NCBI RefSeq assembly: GCF_003935375.1
Contig: NZ_RHQM01000001.1
Location: 310,001-374,000 of the forward strand
Direction: 5' to 3'
DNA length: 64,000 bases
From: Stutzerimonas xanthomarina
GTDB taxonomy: Bacteria; Pseudomonadota; Gammaproteobacteria; Pseudomonadales; Pseudomonadaceae
A program made the translations under genes and the position numbers. This document shows positions 52,278 to 61,401 of the stretch, piece by piece. The notes beneath the pieces are model-generated. The model was not told the origin of the DNA. It worked only from the letters and a program-made list of their open reading frames with translations, and ran no database searches. Every line of letters starts with the position of its first letter. Position 1 is the stretch's first letter.

Positions 52278-53906
52278 TCAGAAGATGTAATCGGTGGTCA
52301 GGAAGCCCGAGCGACGCTCCCGGATGATGGTGTCAACCAGCTGCTTGTTGGCCTCGTTGAAACGGGTCGCCACCAGGGTGCGGATGGAGAACACACGCAG
52401 GGCGTCATGTACCGACAGCGTGCCTTCGGCGGAATTCTTGCGGCCGTTGAACGGATAACTATCCGGCCCGCGCTGGCACTGGGCATTGATGTTGATGCGA
52501 CCGACCTGGTTGACGAAGGCATCGACCAGCTCGCCGACCTGCGCCGGATCGTTGCCGAAGATCGACAGTTGCTGGCCGTAGTCGGAGGCAGTCACATAGT
52601 CGATCACTTCCTGCAGGTCGCGGTACGGCACTACGGGCACCAGCGGGCCGAACTGCTCTTCGTGATAGACACGCATGGACGAATCCACCGGGCTCAGCAC
52701 CGCCGGATGAAAGAAGGTCTGGTGCGACTCGCCACCGCCGGCGTTGATCACCCGCGCACCCTTGGCCACGGCGTCTTCGAGCACGGCATGCAGATAATCG
52801 GTCTTGCCCGGCTCGGGCAGCGGCGTCAGCGCGACGCCGGGCTCCCAGGGCATGCCCGGCTTGAGCGCGTTGACCCGCGCAGCGAAGCGTTCGAGGAAAC
52901 CATCGAGCACCGCCTCATGCACGAAAAGAATCTTCAGCGCGGTGCAGCGCTGGCCGTTGAACGACAGCGCGCCGGTCACGGCCTCTTCTACCGCATTGTC
53001 CAGATCGACCTGCGGCAGGACGATGCCCGGATTCTTCGCGTCCAGCCCCAGCGCGGCGCGCAGGCGGTGCGGGCGCGGGTGCAGTTTCTTCAAGTCGGCG
53101 GCGCCCTTGTGCGTGCCGATAAAGGCGAACACGTCGATCTTGCCGCTGGCCATCAGTGCGCTGACCGTCTCGCGACCGCGACCGTAGATGACGTTGATGA
53201 CGCCAGCCGGGAAGCTGTCGCGGAAGGCTTCGAGCAGCGGATGTACCAGCAGCACACCGAACTTGGCCGGTTTGAACACCACGGTGTTGCCCATGATCAG
53301 CGCCGGGATCAGCGTGGTGAAGGTCTCGTTGAGTGGATAGTTGTACGGCCCCATGCACAGCGCCACGCCCATCGGCACCCGACGGATCTGCCCCAACGTA
53401 CCCTGCTCCAGTTCGAAGCGGCTGGAGCTACGGTCCAGCTCCTTCAGTGCGTGAATGGTGTCGACGATGTAATCGCAGGTGCGATCGAACTCCTTCTCGG
53501 AGTCCTTGAGGTTCTTGCCGATCTCCCACATCAGCAGCTTGACCACCGCCTCGCGCTGTTCGCGCATGCGCGCCAGAAAGCTCTCGACATGGGCAATGCG
53601 CTCGGCCACGCGCATGGTCGGCCAGGCACCGCGACCGTAGTCATAGGCGGCGACAGCGGCGTCCAGCGCACGCAGCGCGGCGTCGGCATCCAGCAGCGGC
53701 GTACTGCCAAGGACTACCTGGCGCTCGCTGCCGTCCGCCTCACGCAGGAACACCGGGCTGCGTACCTCGGCCAAAGGACCGTCCCAGTTCATCAGCTCGC
53801 CATCGACCAGATAATCGCGCTGCGTAACCGGTGCATCCGGCCGATAGGCTTCGGGAATCTCATCCAGACGGGGGAAAAGCTCGGAAAGCGGGCGCGCGTT
53901 GCTCAT
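52278..53906 (-). CDS. Aldehyde dehydrogenase superfamily, NADP-dependent glyceraldehyde-3-phosphate dehydrogenase-like (GapN)
   Basis: A 542-residue ALDH-fold enzyme. The catalytic cysteine is C321 in FNGQRCTALK, and the oxyanion asparagine is in GPYNYPLN. The usual general-base motif ELGGKNP reads GLDAKNP here, so glycine (G287) stands where the glutamate would be; this may be a subfamily trait. It is similar to GapN proteins that oxidise glyceraldehyde 3-phosphate to 3-phosphoglycerate, but this role is inferred. Its position next to eda, which produces that substrate, supports it. The ATG at 53906 (MSNARPLSEL) has AGGTTGC upstream; the frame runs longer only by chance. Confidence 0.78.
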   Translation of the reverse strand: MSNARPLSELFPRLDEIPEAYRPDAPVTQRDYLVDGELMNWDGPLAEVRSPVFLREADGSERQVVLGSTPLLDADAALRALDAAVAAYDYGRGAWPTMRVAERIAHVESFLARMREQREAVVKLLMWEIGKNLKDSEKEFDRTCDYIVDTIHALKELDRSSSRFELEQGTLGQIRRVPMGVALCMGPYNYPLNETFTTLIPALIMGNTVVFKPAKFGVLLVHPLLEAFRDSFPAGVINVIYGRGRETVSALMASGKIDVFAFIGTHKGAADLKKLHPRPHRLRAALGLDAKNPGIVLPQVDLDNAVEEAVTGALSFNGQRCTALKILFVHEAVLDGFLERFAARVNALKPGMPWEPGVALTPLPEPGKTDYLHAVLEDAVAKGARVINAGGGESHQTFFHPAVLSPVDSSMRVYHEEQFGPLVPVVPYRDLQEVIDYVTASDYGQQLSIFGNDPAQVGELVDAFVNQVGRININAQCQRGPDSYPFNGRKNSAEGTLSVHDALRVFSIRTLVATRFNEANKQLVDTIIRERRSGFLTTDYIF

Positions 53907-53976
53907 GCAACCTCCAGGTAGCGAGAAGATGGTGAAAGAGGCGGCGGCCCTTCGCCCGCCGCAGGGGATGGGACTG

Positions 53977-54714
53977 TTACAGCTCGCGCTGCTCGGCACG
54001 CTCGGCGCGCAGGTCGAAGTCACGTGGCAGCTCGGCCGCCGGTGCACTGTCCAGCGCCTGCAGGGCCTGGCGCGTGGCGCTTTCGATGGCGGCCCAGTCG
54101 CCGGCACGCACGGCCTTGGCATCGACCATCCAGGTGCCGCCGACACACATCACATTGGTCAGGGCGAGGTAGTCCCGCGCGTTGCGCGCATTGACGCCAC
54201 CGGTCGGGCAGAAGCGGATGTCACCGAACGGCCCGCCCAGCGCCTTGAGTGCTGCCACGCCGCCGCAGATCTCGGCGGGGAACAGCTTGAAGCGGCGATA
54301 GCCCATGGCGTAGCCGAGCATGATTTCCGAAGCACTGGCGACGCCCGGCAGCAGCGGCAGCGGCCCTTGCAACGCGGCCTCGAGCAGCGCCGGGGTGCTG
54401 CCGGGCGAGACGATGAACTGCGCCCCGGCGGCCTCGGCCTGCTCCAGCATGTTGGCGTCGAGCACGGTGCCGGCGCCGACGATCAGCTCCGGGCGCTGCT
54501 CGCGCAGCAGGCGAATCGCGCCAAGGCCCAGCGCCGAACGCAGGGTGATTTCCAGCACGCGCAGGCCGCCGGCGGCCAGAGCATCGGCCAGCGGCAGGAT
54601 GTCCGCCTCACGTTCGATGGTGATCACCGGCAGGATGCGCGCGGCGCTGCACCACTGGTCGATCAGGGCGATCTTGTCGGTCATGGCGTCGACGCTGGTT
54701 TGGATAGATGTCAT
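53977..54714 (-). CDS. eda: KDPG aldolase (Entner-Doudoroff)
   Basis: Splits 2-keto-3-deoxy-6-phosphogluconate to pyruvate and glyceraldehyde 3-phosphate. The Schiff-base lysine is K143 in RRFKLFPAE and the catalytic glutamate is E55 in LRVLEITLRS. The length of 245 residues includes a short N-terminal extension; an internal ATG (54684) would remove ten residues, but AAGGAA supports the first one. It follows pgl by 18 bases and ends the zwf-pgl-eda operon. Confidence 0.95.
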   Translation of the reverse strand: MTSIQTSVDAMTDKIALIDQWCSAARILPVITIEREADILPLADALAAGGLRVLEITLRSALGLGAIRLLREQRPELIVGAGTVLDANMLEQAEAAGAQFIVSPGSTPALLEAALQGPLPLLPGVASASEIMLGYAMGYRRFKLFPAEICGGVAALKALGGPFGDIRFCPTGGVNARNARDYLALTNVMCVGGTWMVDAKAVRAGDWAAIESATRQALQALDSAPAAELPRDFDLRAERAEQREL

Positions 54715-54732
54715 GGAAAATTCCTTGCGGCC

Positions 54733-55446
54733 TCAGGGGCACCAGTAGATTTCGAGGGGACGGGCGAGGAAGGCGCGAATCGGCATCGCTTCGTAGGGCT
54801 CGCCAGCCAAGGCCTGATTGAGCGTGGCCAGCTTGCCGCGACCATGCAGGGCGAGCAGCGTCAGCCGCGCGCTGGCCAGCAGCGCCAGGGTCATGCTCAG
54901 GCGCTGGCGCGGCACAGTCGGCGCCTGCATCGGCAGGCAGCGCCGCGTGCCACGCGGGTCGAGCGCCTGCTGCAGATTCGGGCTGTCGGGGAACAGCGAG
55001 GCGGTGTGGCCGTCTTCACCCATGCCCAGCACCAGCACGTCGATTGGCGGCAGTTCAGCCAATACGGCATCGGCACGATCAGCGGCCTGCTTGAGGCTTG
55101 TCGCGCTCTGGTAGAGGCCGACCAGGCGCGCCGCGGCGGCCGGCCCCTGCAGCAGGTGGCGACGTAGCAGGCCTTCGTTGCTGTCGGGATGGCTGACCGG
55201 CACCCAGCGCTCGTCAGCGAGGCTGACGGTGACTTTGCCCCAATCCAGTTCCTGCTGCGCTAGGCGCTCGAAGAAGGCGATCGGGCTACGGCCGCCGGAC
55301 ACCACCAGGGTCGCCGCACCGCGCTCGGCAATCGCGCCGCGCAGGGCATTGCTCACGGTCAGCGCCAGTTCGCCGGCCAGCTGCTCGGCGTCACCAAGGC
55401 TGAAACCGAGAGTCTGCACCGGCAGATCGAGATTAGAGATCGTCAT
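54733..55446 (-). CDS. pgl: 6-phosphogluconolactonase
   Basis: Hydrolyses 6-phosphogluconolactone to 6-phosphogluconate. The 237-residue DevB-type protein has [32 protein letters not shown] and [17 protein letters not shown], all family motifs. The start at 55446 (MTISNLDLP) overlaps the zwf end by 14 bases. Confidence 0.95.
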   Translation of the reverse strand: MTISNLDLPVQTLGFSLGDAEQLAGELALTVSNALRGAIAERGAATLVVSGGRSPIAFFERLAQQELDWGKVTVSLADERWVPVSHPDSNEGLLRRHLLQGPAAAARLVGLYQSATSLKQAADRADAVLAELPPIDVLVLGMGEDGHTASLFPDSPNLQQALDPRGTRRCLPMQAPTVPRQRLSMTLALLASARLTLLALHGRGKLATLNQALAGEPYEAMPIRAFLARPLEIYWCP

Positions 55447-56902
55447 ACCAACTCCTGCCATCACGGCTGATCAGGGCAATCGAGGCAGCCGGTCCCCAGC
55501 TGCCTGCTGCGTAAGGTTTGGGTGGGGCGCCGACGCGCTGCCAGCCGTCGATCAGCTGGTCGCACCACTTCCAGGCGTATTCGATTTCGTCCTTGCGCAC
55601 GAAGAGGTTCTGGTTGCCCTTCATCACTTCCAGCAACAGCCGCTCGTAGGCGTCGGGGATGCGCGGGCTTTTGTAGGTTTCCGAGAAATTCAGCTGCAGC
55701 GGGCCGCTGCGCAGCTGCATGCCCTTGTCCAGGCCCTGGTCCTTGGTCATCACCAGCAGCGAGATGCCCTCCTGCGGCTGCAGGCGGATGATCAGCTTGT
55801 TGCCGATCAGCTGGCGCTGCTCCGGGGCAAAGATGTAGTGCGGCGGAGCCTTGAAGTGGATAACGATCTGCGACAGCTTCTGCGGCATGCGCTTGCCGGT
55901 ACGCAGGTAGAACGGCACGCCGGCCCAGCGCCAGTTACAGATTTCCGCCCGCAGCGCGACGAAGGTTTCGGTGTCGCTCTGGGTGTTGGAGTTTTCTTCC
56001 TCCAGATAGCCCGGTACGTGGCGGCCGAGGATGCTGCCGGCGACGTACTGGCCGCGCACCAGCTGCTGACCAAGATTCTCCGGTGCAATCGGCGCCAGCG
56101 CCTTGAGCACCTTGACCTTCTCGTCGCGGATGCTGTCGGCCGAGAGGTCGCTGGGCGGGTCCATGGCGATCAGGCAGAGCAGCTGCAACAGGTGGTTCTG
56201 GATCATGTCGCGCAGCTGGCCGGCCTGGTCGAAGTAGCCCCAGCGGCCTTCGATGCCGACGGTTTCGGCAACGGTGATCTCCACGTGGGAGATGTGATTC
56301 TGGTTCCACTGGGTTTCGAACAGGCTGTTGGCGAAACGCAGGGCGATCAGGTTCTGCACCGTGTCCTTGCCCAGGTAATGGTCGATGCGATAGGTGCGGT
56401 CTTCCGGGAAGAAGCGCGCCACCGCGTCGTTCACTTCGCGGGACGACTCCAGGTCGTGGCCGATGGGCTTTTCCAGCACTACGCGGGTGCGTTCGGCCAG
56501 GCCCGCCTCGGCCAGCCCGGCGCAGATCGCACCGTAGACAGATGCCGGCGTGGCAAAGAAGGCGACGATGCTATCCGCGTTGCCGGCCTTGTCCGCCAGC
56601 GCGGCAAAATCCTCGGCGCGGCGGAAATCCATGCTCAGGTAGTCCAGGCGCGCCATGAAGCGCTGAAGCACGGCTTCATCGAGGTCGCGTTCGCCGACGT
56701 GGCGGCGCAGATGTTCTTCGATCATCGCCAGATGGCTCGCCGCCTCGCCGCTCTCACGAGCCAGCGCGAGCAGACGCGTTTCGGTTGGCAGCAGACCGGC
56801 GCGATCGAGCTGATAGAGCGCGGGAAACAGCTTGCGCAGGGCCAGATCACCGAGGGCGCCGAACAGCGCCAGGGTGCAGGGTTCGACAGATAGTGGCGTC
56901 AT
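55433..56902 (-). CDS. zwf: Glucose-6-phosphate 1-dehydrogenase
   Basis: The entry enzyme to the oxidative pathway, 489 residues. The coenzyme loop [20 protein letters not shown] and the substrate and catalytic motif [14 protein letters not shown] are canonical. It starts the zwf-pgl-eda operon, divergent from hexR across 171 bases, the classical arrangement under HexR control in Pseudomonas. Confidence 0.96.
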   Translation of the reverse strand: MTPLSVEPCTLALFGALGDLALRKLFPALYQLDRAGLLPTETRLLALARESGEAASHLAMIEEHLRRHVGERDLDEAVLQRFMARLDYLSMDFRRAEDFAALADKAGNADSIVAFFATPASVYGAICAGLAEAGLAERTRVVLEKPIGHDLESSREVNDAVARFFPEDRTYRIDHYLGKDTVQNLIALRFANSLFETQWNQNHISHVEITVAETVGIEGRWGYFDQAGQLRDMIQNHLLQLLCLIAMDPPSDLSADSIRDEKVKVLKALAPIAPENLGQQLVRGQYVAGSILGRHVPGYLEEENSNTQSDTETFVALRAEICNWRWAGVPFYLRTGKRMPQKLSQIVIHFKAPPHYIFAPEQRQLIGNKLIIRLQPQEGISLLVMTKDQGLDKGMQLRSGPLQLNFSETYKSPRIPDAYERLLLEVMKGNQNLFVRKDEIEYAWKWCDQLIDGWQRVGAPPKPYAAGSWGPAASIALISRDGRSWYDDL

Positions 56903-56966
56903 GATGTTTGTTCTTCTACTAAAACTGCACTATGAATACACGGCGATGCCCTGTTATTCAAGTTCA

Positions 56967-56987
56967 ATGTAGTAATAAAAACAACAT
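56967..56987. promoter_or_regulatory. Candidate HexR operator between zwf and hexR
   Basis: The intergenic A/T-rich segment ATGTAGTAATAAAAACAACA carries TGT and ACA half-sites like the HexR family operators, in the promoter region expected for divergent zwf and hexR. The match to TTGT-N7/8-ACAA is imperfect, so this is a weaker candidate than the site upstream of edd. Confidence 0.35.
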
Positions 56988-57073
56988 TTACTGCAAAACA
57001 AGATTCCTATGGTCGCTCCGCATCTCGCTCAGTAGCATAGGCCACCCCTTTGGCAAGCCGCATCAGGACCGAC

Positions 57074-57943
57074 ATGGACCGCGTACACAACCTGCTCGAG
57101 CAGATCCAGCGCCGCATCGAAGACCTCAACAAGGCCGAGCGCAAGGTCGCCGAGGTGATCCTGCGCAATCCGCAGCAGGCGACCCGCTTCAGCATCGCCA
57201 CCCTGGCGCAGACCGCGCAGGTCAGCGAACCGACAGTGAATCGCTTCTGTCGCTCGTTCGGCGTCAGCGGCTATCCGGAACTGAAGATGCAACTGGCGCA
57301 GAGCCTGGCCAGCGGCGCCGCCTACGTCAGCCAGGCGGTGGAGCCCGACGACGGTCCGGCGGAATACACGCGCAAGATCTTCGGCTCGGCCATCGCCTCG
57401 CTGGACAGCGCCTGCCAGAGCCTCGATCCGCAACTGGTCAGCCGCGCCGTCGACCTGATGATCCAGGCCCGGCAGATCCACTTCTTCGGCCTCGGCGCAT
57501 CAGCCTCGGTGGCGCTGGATGCGCAGCACAAATTCTTCCGCTTCAACCTGGCAGTGACCGCGCATTCGGACGTGCTGATGCAGCGCATGCTGGCCTCGGT
57601 GGCGCATACCGGCGAGCTGTTCGTGATCATTTCCTACACCGGGCGCACCCGCGAACTGGTAGAGGTGGCGCGCATCGCCCGACAGAACGGCGCCTCGGTA
57701 CTCGGCCTGACCGCCGCCGGCTCACCGCTGGCACAGGCCAGCACGCTAAGCCTGAACATCCCGCTGCCCGAGGACACCGACATCTACATGCCGATGACCT
57801 CGCGCATCATCCAGCTCACCGTACTCGACGTGCTCGCCACCGGCATGACCCTGCGCCGCGGCGTGGATTTCCAGCCGCACCTGCGCAAGGTAAAGGAAAG
57901 CCTTAATGCCAGCCGTTATCCGGCAGACGAAGAGCCGAGCTGA
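57074..57943 (+). CDS. hexR: HexR, RpiR-family repressor of glucose metabolism
   Basis: A 289-residue regulator with an N-terminal helix-turn-helix ([20 protein letters not shown]... [21 protein letters not shown]) and a C-terminal SIS sugar-phosphate domain (about residues 125-260, [19 protein letters not shown]). KDPG is its known inducer in pseudomonads. The start at 57074 ([14 protein letters not shown]) matches the family; the frame opens earlier at a TTG. Confidence 0.95.
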   Translation: MDRVHNLLEQIQRRIEDLNKAERKVAEVILRNPQQATRFSIATLAQTAQVSEPTVNRFCRSFGVSGYPELKMQLAQSLASGAAYVSQAVEPDDGPAEYTRKIFGSAIASLDSACQSLDPQLVSRAVDLMIQARQIHFFGLGASASVALDAQHKFFRFNLAVTAHSDVLMQRMLASVAHTGELFVIISYTGRTRELVEVARIARQNGASVLGLTAAGSPLAQASTLSLNIPLPEDTDIYMPMTSRIIQLTVLDVLATGMTLRRGVDFQPHLRKVKESLNASRYPADEEPS

Positions 57944-57965
57944 GGCAATCGCGCCGGCATGAGAC

Positions 57966-57993
57966 GCCGGATGTTGCTATAACAACATCCGGC
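57966..57993. terminator. Bidirectional terminator-like hairpin between hexR and glk
   Basis: GCCGGATGTTG (57966-57976) pairs perfectly with CAACATCCGGC (57983-57993), with a 6-base loop, between the convergent genes hexR and glk. No T tract follows, so termination strength is uncertain. Confidence 0.55.
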
Positions 57994-58019
57994 CGCCACA
58001 TATCCGAAAAAGCACCCGA

Positions 58020-58979
58020 TCAGCGTGCCAGCGCCTGTTCCAGCGCCACACCGGCGCCCTCCAGCCCCGGATAGTCAGCGGTGACCAGCCACACCGGCAC
58101 ATCGCCGAGATAGCCGCTCATGGAACCCTTGCTGGCGAAGCCTCGGGCGAAACCGCTGGCCGCGAAAAAATCGGCGAAACGCGGCACCACACCACCGACG
58201 ATATACACCCCACCGCGCGCGCCGAGCGTGAGCACGTTGTTGCCGGCGACCCGGCCGAGCCACACGCAGAACTGCTCCAGGGTCGCCACCGCCACATGAT
58301 CGCCCGCGAGCGCGGCCGCGGTGACTTCAGCCGGCGAAGCCAGTCGCGGCGACAAACCGGCCAGGGCACAGACCGCCCGGTAGAGCAGCAACAGGCCACC
58401 GCCGCTGAGCACGTCTTCGGCACGCACATGGCCAAGCTGAGCAAACAGCATCTGCCACAGCGCCGCCTCGTGCGCATCCGCCACGGGCAGATCGACGTGC
58501 CCGCCCTCCCCCGGCAACCCACGCCAGTCGCCACCGCCCAAGGGCATCAACGCGGCGACGCCAAGCCCGGTGCCCGGCCCGATGACCAGCGCTGGCGCAT
58601 CCGCCTCGGCCGCGCCAGCACAGATCAGGCGCCGCCCCGCTTCGCCCACCCGCGTCATGCCCAGCGCCATCGCGGCGAAGTCATTGATCAGCAGCAGCTC
58701 GTCCAACTGCAGGGCGCCACAGAAATCGCGGCGCGTCAGCCGCCAGTGATTGTTGGTGAAGGTGAACTGCTCGCCCTTGACCGGCCCGGCGCAGGCCAGA
58801 CAGGCCGCCTCGACGCTGCCCGGCGCCAACCCGAGAGATGCCAGGTAATACTCAACCGCCGTTTCGGGCGTGACGAAATCCGCTGTCGCCAGCACCCGCA
58901 CCGACTCCAGCCGCGAGTCGCGCCACAATGCGAAGCGCGCATTGGTCCCGCCGATATCCCCGACCAGCGCCAGCGTCAT
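58020..58979 (-). CDS. glk: Glucokinase
   Basis: Phosphorylates glucose with ATP. The 319-residue bacterial glucokinase has the ATP motif [28 protein letters not shown] with its catalytic aspartate, and [12 protein letters not shown]. Its start overlaps the edd stop by 4 bases. The usual downstream two-component glucose regulators (gltR/gtrS) are absent. Confidence 0.95.
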   Translation of the reverse strand: MTLALVGDIGGTNARFALWRDSRLESVRVLATADFVTPETAVEYYLASLGLAPGSVEAACLACAGPVKGEQFTFTNNHWRLTRRDFCGALQLDELLLINDFAAMALGMTRVGEAGRRLICAGAAEADAPALVIGPGTGLGVAALMPLGGGDWRGLPGEGGHVDLPVADAHEAALWQMLFAQLGHVRAEDVLSGGGLLLLYRAVCALAGLSPRLASPAEVTAAALAGDHVAVATLEQFCVWLGRVAGNNVLTLGARGGVYIVGGVVPRFADFFAASGFARGFASKGSMSGYLGDVPVWLVTADYPGLEGAGVALEQALAR

Positions 58980-60802
58980 CGCAGCGCCTCCAGCCCGGCC
59001 GTAAACACGCTGGCGCCCTGCTCGGCGGAGCTGAACGCCGCCCGCATGAAGCCGAACAGCTCGCGCCCACAGCCCTGCACGCTCGCAGCCGGCGCAGCAA
59101 CAGGCGACCGGTCGGCCAGCTCGGCGGCATCGACCAGCACCTCGAGCACGCCTGTCTGCCCATCCACGCGCAGCAGATCGCCGTCACGCACGCGCGCCAG
59201 CGGGCCGCCATCGATTGCCTCCGGGCACACATGGATCGCCGCCGGCACCTTGCCCGACGCACCGGACATGCGCCCGTCGGTGACCAGCGCGACCTTGAAG
59301 CCGCGGTCCTGCAACAGACCGAGATAGGGCGTCAGCTTGTGCAACTCGGGCATGCCGTTGGCGCGCGGCCCCTGGAAGCGCACCACCGCAACGACATCGC
59401 GCTCCAGCTCGCCCGCCTTGAATGCCTCGACCAGCTCCAGCTGATCGGCAAAGACCCGCGCCGGCGCCTCCACGACGCGATGCTCGGGCGCCACGGCAGA
59501 TACCTTCATCACGCCACGCCCGAGATTGCCGCTCATCACCCGCAGCCCGCCTTCGGCCGAAAACGGCCGCGCCACCGGCCGCAGGATGCTTTCGTCCAGG
59601 CTCGCCGCAGCGCCTTCACGCCAAGTCAGCCGACCGTCTTCGAGGAAGGGCTCCTGGGTGTAGCGATTGAGGCCGCGCCCCATCACGGTATGCACATCCT
59701 CATGCAGCAGGCCGGCAGCGAGCAGCTCGCGCACCAGCAGCGCCACGCCGCCCGCGGCATGGAAGTGATTGATGTCGGCCGAGCCATTGGGATACACACG
59801 GGCCAGCGTCGGCACCACGGCGGAAAGGTCGGCCATGTCCTGCCAGGTCAGCTGAATGCCTGCCGCCTGGGCGATGGCCGGCATGTGCAGGGTGTGGTTG
59901 GTCGAGCCGCCGGTGGCATGCAGCGCGACGATGGCGTTGACCAGCACGCGCTCGTCGACCAGCTCACCGAGCGGCGTGAAGCTGCCGCCCTGTGGCGTCA
60001 GCCGGGTGACCTGGCGCGCGGCCTCGGTGGTCAGCGCATCGCGCAGCGGCGTGCCCGGGTTGACGAAGGAGGAGCCCGGCAGGTGCAGGCCCATCACCTC
60101 CATCAGCATCTGGTTGGTGTTGGCGGTGCCGTAGAAGGTACAGGTGCCTGGACTGTGATAGGCCTGCATCTCCGCTGCCAGCAGCTCGTCGCGCCCGGCC
60201 TTGCCTTCGGCGTAGCGCTGGCGCACCGCGGCCTTGTCCTTGTTGGCCAGGCCGGACGGCATCGGCCCGGCCGGCACGAACACGGCGGGCAGATGACCGA
60301 AGCGCAACGCACCGATCAGCAGTCCGGGGACGATCTTGTCGCAGATACCGAGCAGCAGCGCCGCATCGAACAGGTTGTGCGACAGCGCCACCGCGGTGCT
60401 CATGGCGATCACCTCGCGACTGGCGATGGCCAGCTCCATGCCCGGCTCGCCCTGGGTGACGCCGTCACACATCGCCGGCACACCGCCGGCCACCTGCCCC
60501 ACCGAGCCGATATCGCGCAGCGCCTGGCGCAGACGCTCGGGATAGTCCTCATAGGGCTGATGCGCCGAGAGCATGTCGTTGTAGGCCGTGACGATGGCGA
60601 TGTTGGCCGCATCCGGCAGCCGCAGGCGCTGCTTGTCCTGCGCGCCGCAACCGGCAACGCCATGGGCGAAGTTCGCGCATTGCGCGCCGTTGCGGGCAGG
60701 CCCGGCACTGGCAGCGCCGCGAACCATCGCGAGATAGGCTTCGCGCGTAGGCCGGCTTCGCTCGATCAGGCGCTGGGTGACTTCGACCACTACGGGATGC
60801 AT
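58976..60802 (-). CDS. edd: 6-phosphogluconate dehydratase
   Basis: Converts 6-phosphogluconate to KDPG, the first Entner-Doudoroff-specific step. The 608-residue IlvD/Edd-family protein shows iron-sulfur ligands in [31 protein letters not shown] and [13 protein letters not shown], and the block [22 protein letters not shown]. The start [12 protein letters not shown] has AGGAGG 7 bases upstream. Confidence 0.96.
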   Translation of the reverse strand: MHPVVVEVTQRLIERSRPTREAYLAMVRGAASAGPARNGAQCANFAHGVAGCGAQDKQRLRLPDAANIAIVTAYNDMLSAHQPYEDYPERLRQALRDIGSVGQVAGGVPAMCDGVTQGEPGMELAIASREVIAMSTAVALSHNLFDAALLLGICDKIVPGLLIGALRFGHLPAVFVPAGPMPSGLANKDKAAVRQRYAEGKAGRDELLAAEMQAYHSPGTCTFYGTANTNQMLMEVMGLHLPGSSFVNPGTPLRDALTTEAARQVTRLTPQGGSFTPLGELVDERVLVNAIVALHATGGSTNHTLHMPAIAQAAGIQLTWQDMADLSAVVPTLARVYPNGSADINHFHAAGGVALLVRELLAAGLLHEDVHTVMGRGLNRYTQEPFLEDGRLTWREGAAASLDESILRPVARPFSAEGGLRVMSGNLGRGVMKVSAVAPEHRVVEAPARVFADQLELVEAFKAGELERDVVAVVRFQGPRANGMPELHKLTPYLGLLQDRGFKVALVTDGRMSGASGKVPAAIHVCPEAIDGGPLARVRDGDLLRVDGQTGVLEVLVDAAELADRSPVAAPAASVQGCGRELFGFMRAAFSSAEQGASVFTAGLEALR

Positions 60803-60882
60803 GAAAACCTCCTGATTTGTAGTTTTTATAAAAAATCAGGCGGCATCATAACGACCAGCGGGACGATTTCGAAGAAATATGT

Positions 60883-60897
60883 TTGTTAAAACAACAA
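60883..60897. promoter_or_regulatory. HexR operator candidate upstream of edd-glk
   Basis: TTGT-N7-ACAA at 60883-60897 exactly fits the consensus reported for Pseudomonas HexR (TTGT-N7/8-ACAA), about 80 bases upstream of edd. A further half-site-like TTGTAG lies nearer edd, next to an 8-base inverted repeat (CCTGATTT at 60811-60818 and AAATCAGG at 60833-60840) that includes part of the edd ribosome site. Confidence 0.55.
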
Positions 60898-60908
60898 AAT
60901 CACCACCC

Positions 60909-61169
60909 TCAACGACGTAGCAGTTCTAGCTGACGACGTAGCTGGGCGGCTTGCGCCTTTTCCGCCCGCAGCCCGGAAGTCAACTCAGCCTTGTCCTGCT
61001 CCAGGCGCACGATCACCTGACCGAGGCCATCCAGCAGTTCGCGTAGCACTTCCAGTTCTCGGCATTGGCTCTGCCGGCCCATCCATAGCAGCCAGAGCAG
61101 TACCAGTAGCACCAACACGCCGCACAGCGAGGTGCCGATCAGCAGCCAGGCGAGGCTCATTGCACTCAT
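60909..61169 (-). CDS. Small membrane protein with coiled coil
   Basis: An 86-residue protein. One membrane helix (about residues 5-28, LAWLLIGTSLCGVLVLLVLL) is followed by a heptad-like coiled coil (LEVLRELLDGLGQVIVRLEQ... LRRQLELLRR). AGGAG lies 7 bases before ATG 61169. No family is recognised. Its control region carries the perfect 9-bp inverted repeat at 61246-61271. Confidence 0.65.
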   Translation of the reverse strand: MSAMSLAWLLIGTSLCGVLVLLVLLWLLWMGRQSQCRELEVLRELLDGLGQVIVRLEQDKAELTSGLRAEKAQAAQLRRQLELLRR

Positions 61170-61245
61170 CGTTTCGCTCCTTTGCTTGCGGCGCAATGCC
61201 GCTTCCAGAGGCTCAACGATATGTAGCTTATGACGACAGGTCGAT

Positions 61246-61271
61246 AATGTTTACTTGCACAGGTAAACATT
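61246..61271. promoter_or_regulatory. Perfect 26-base operator-like palindrome
   Basis: AATGTTTAC (61246-61254) and GTAAACATT (61263-61271) form a perfect inverted repeat with an 8-base spacer, typical of TetR-type repressor sites. It lies about 75-100 bases upstream of the small membrane protein gene. No repressor gene is adjacent within the window. Confidence 0.5.
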
Positions 61272-61401
61272 TGCAGCAGGTCATTGCCGCCATCTGCTAG
61301 TGAAGGACGGCTATGGACCACGCAGGCCGCCCGGCGATGTGCCAGCATGACGCAGAGCCACTGCGACCACCTGTCGTGATTCCTTACAGGTCGACAGAGG
61401 A

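Noticed and set aside
58928-60889. 653-codon open frame on the plus strand across edd
   Set aside because: It is antisense to a fully conserved edd; its length comes from codon bias.
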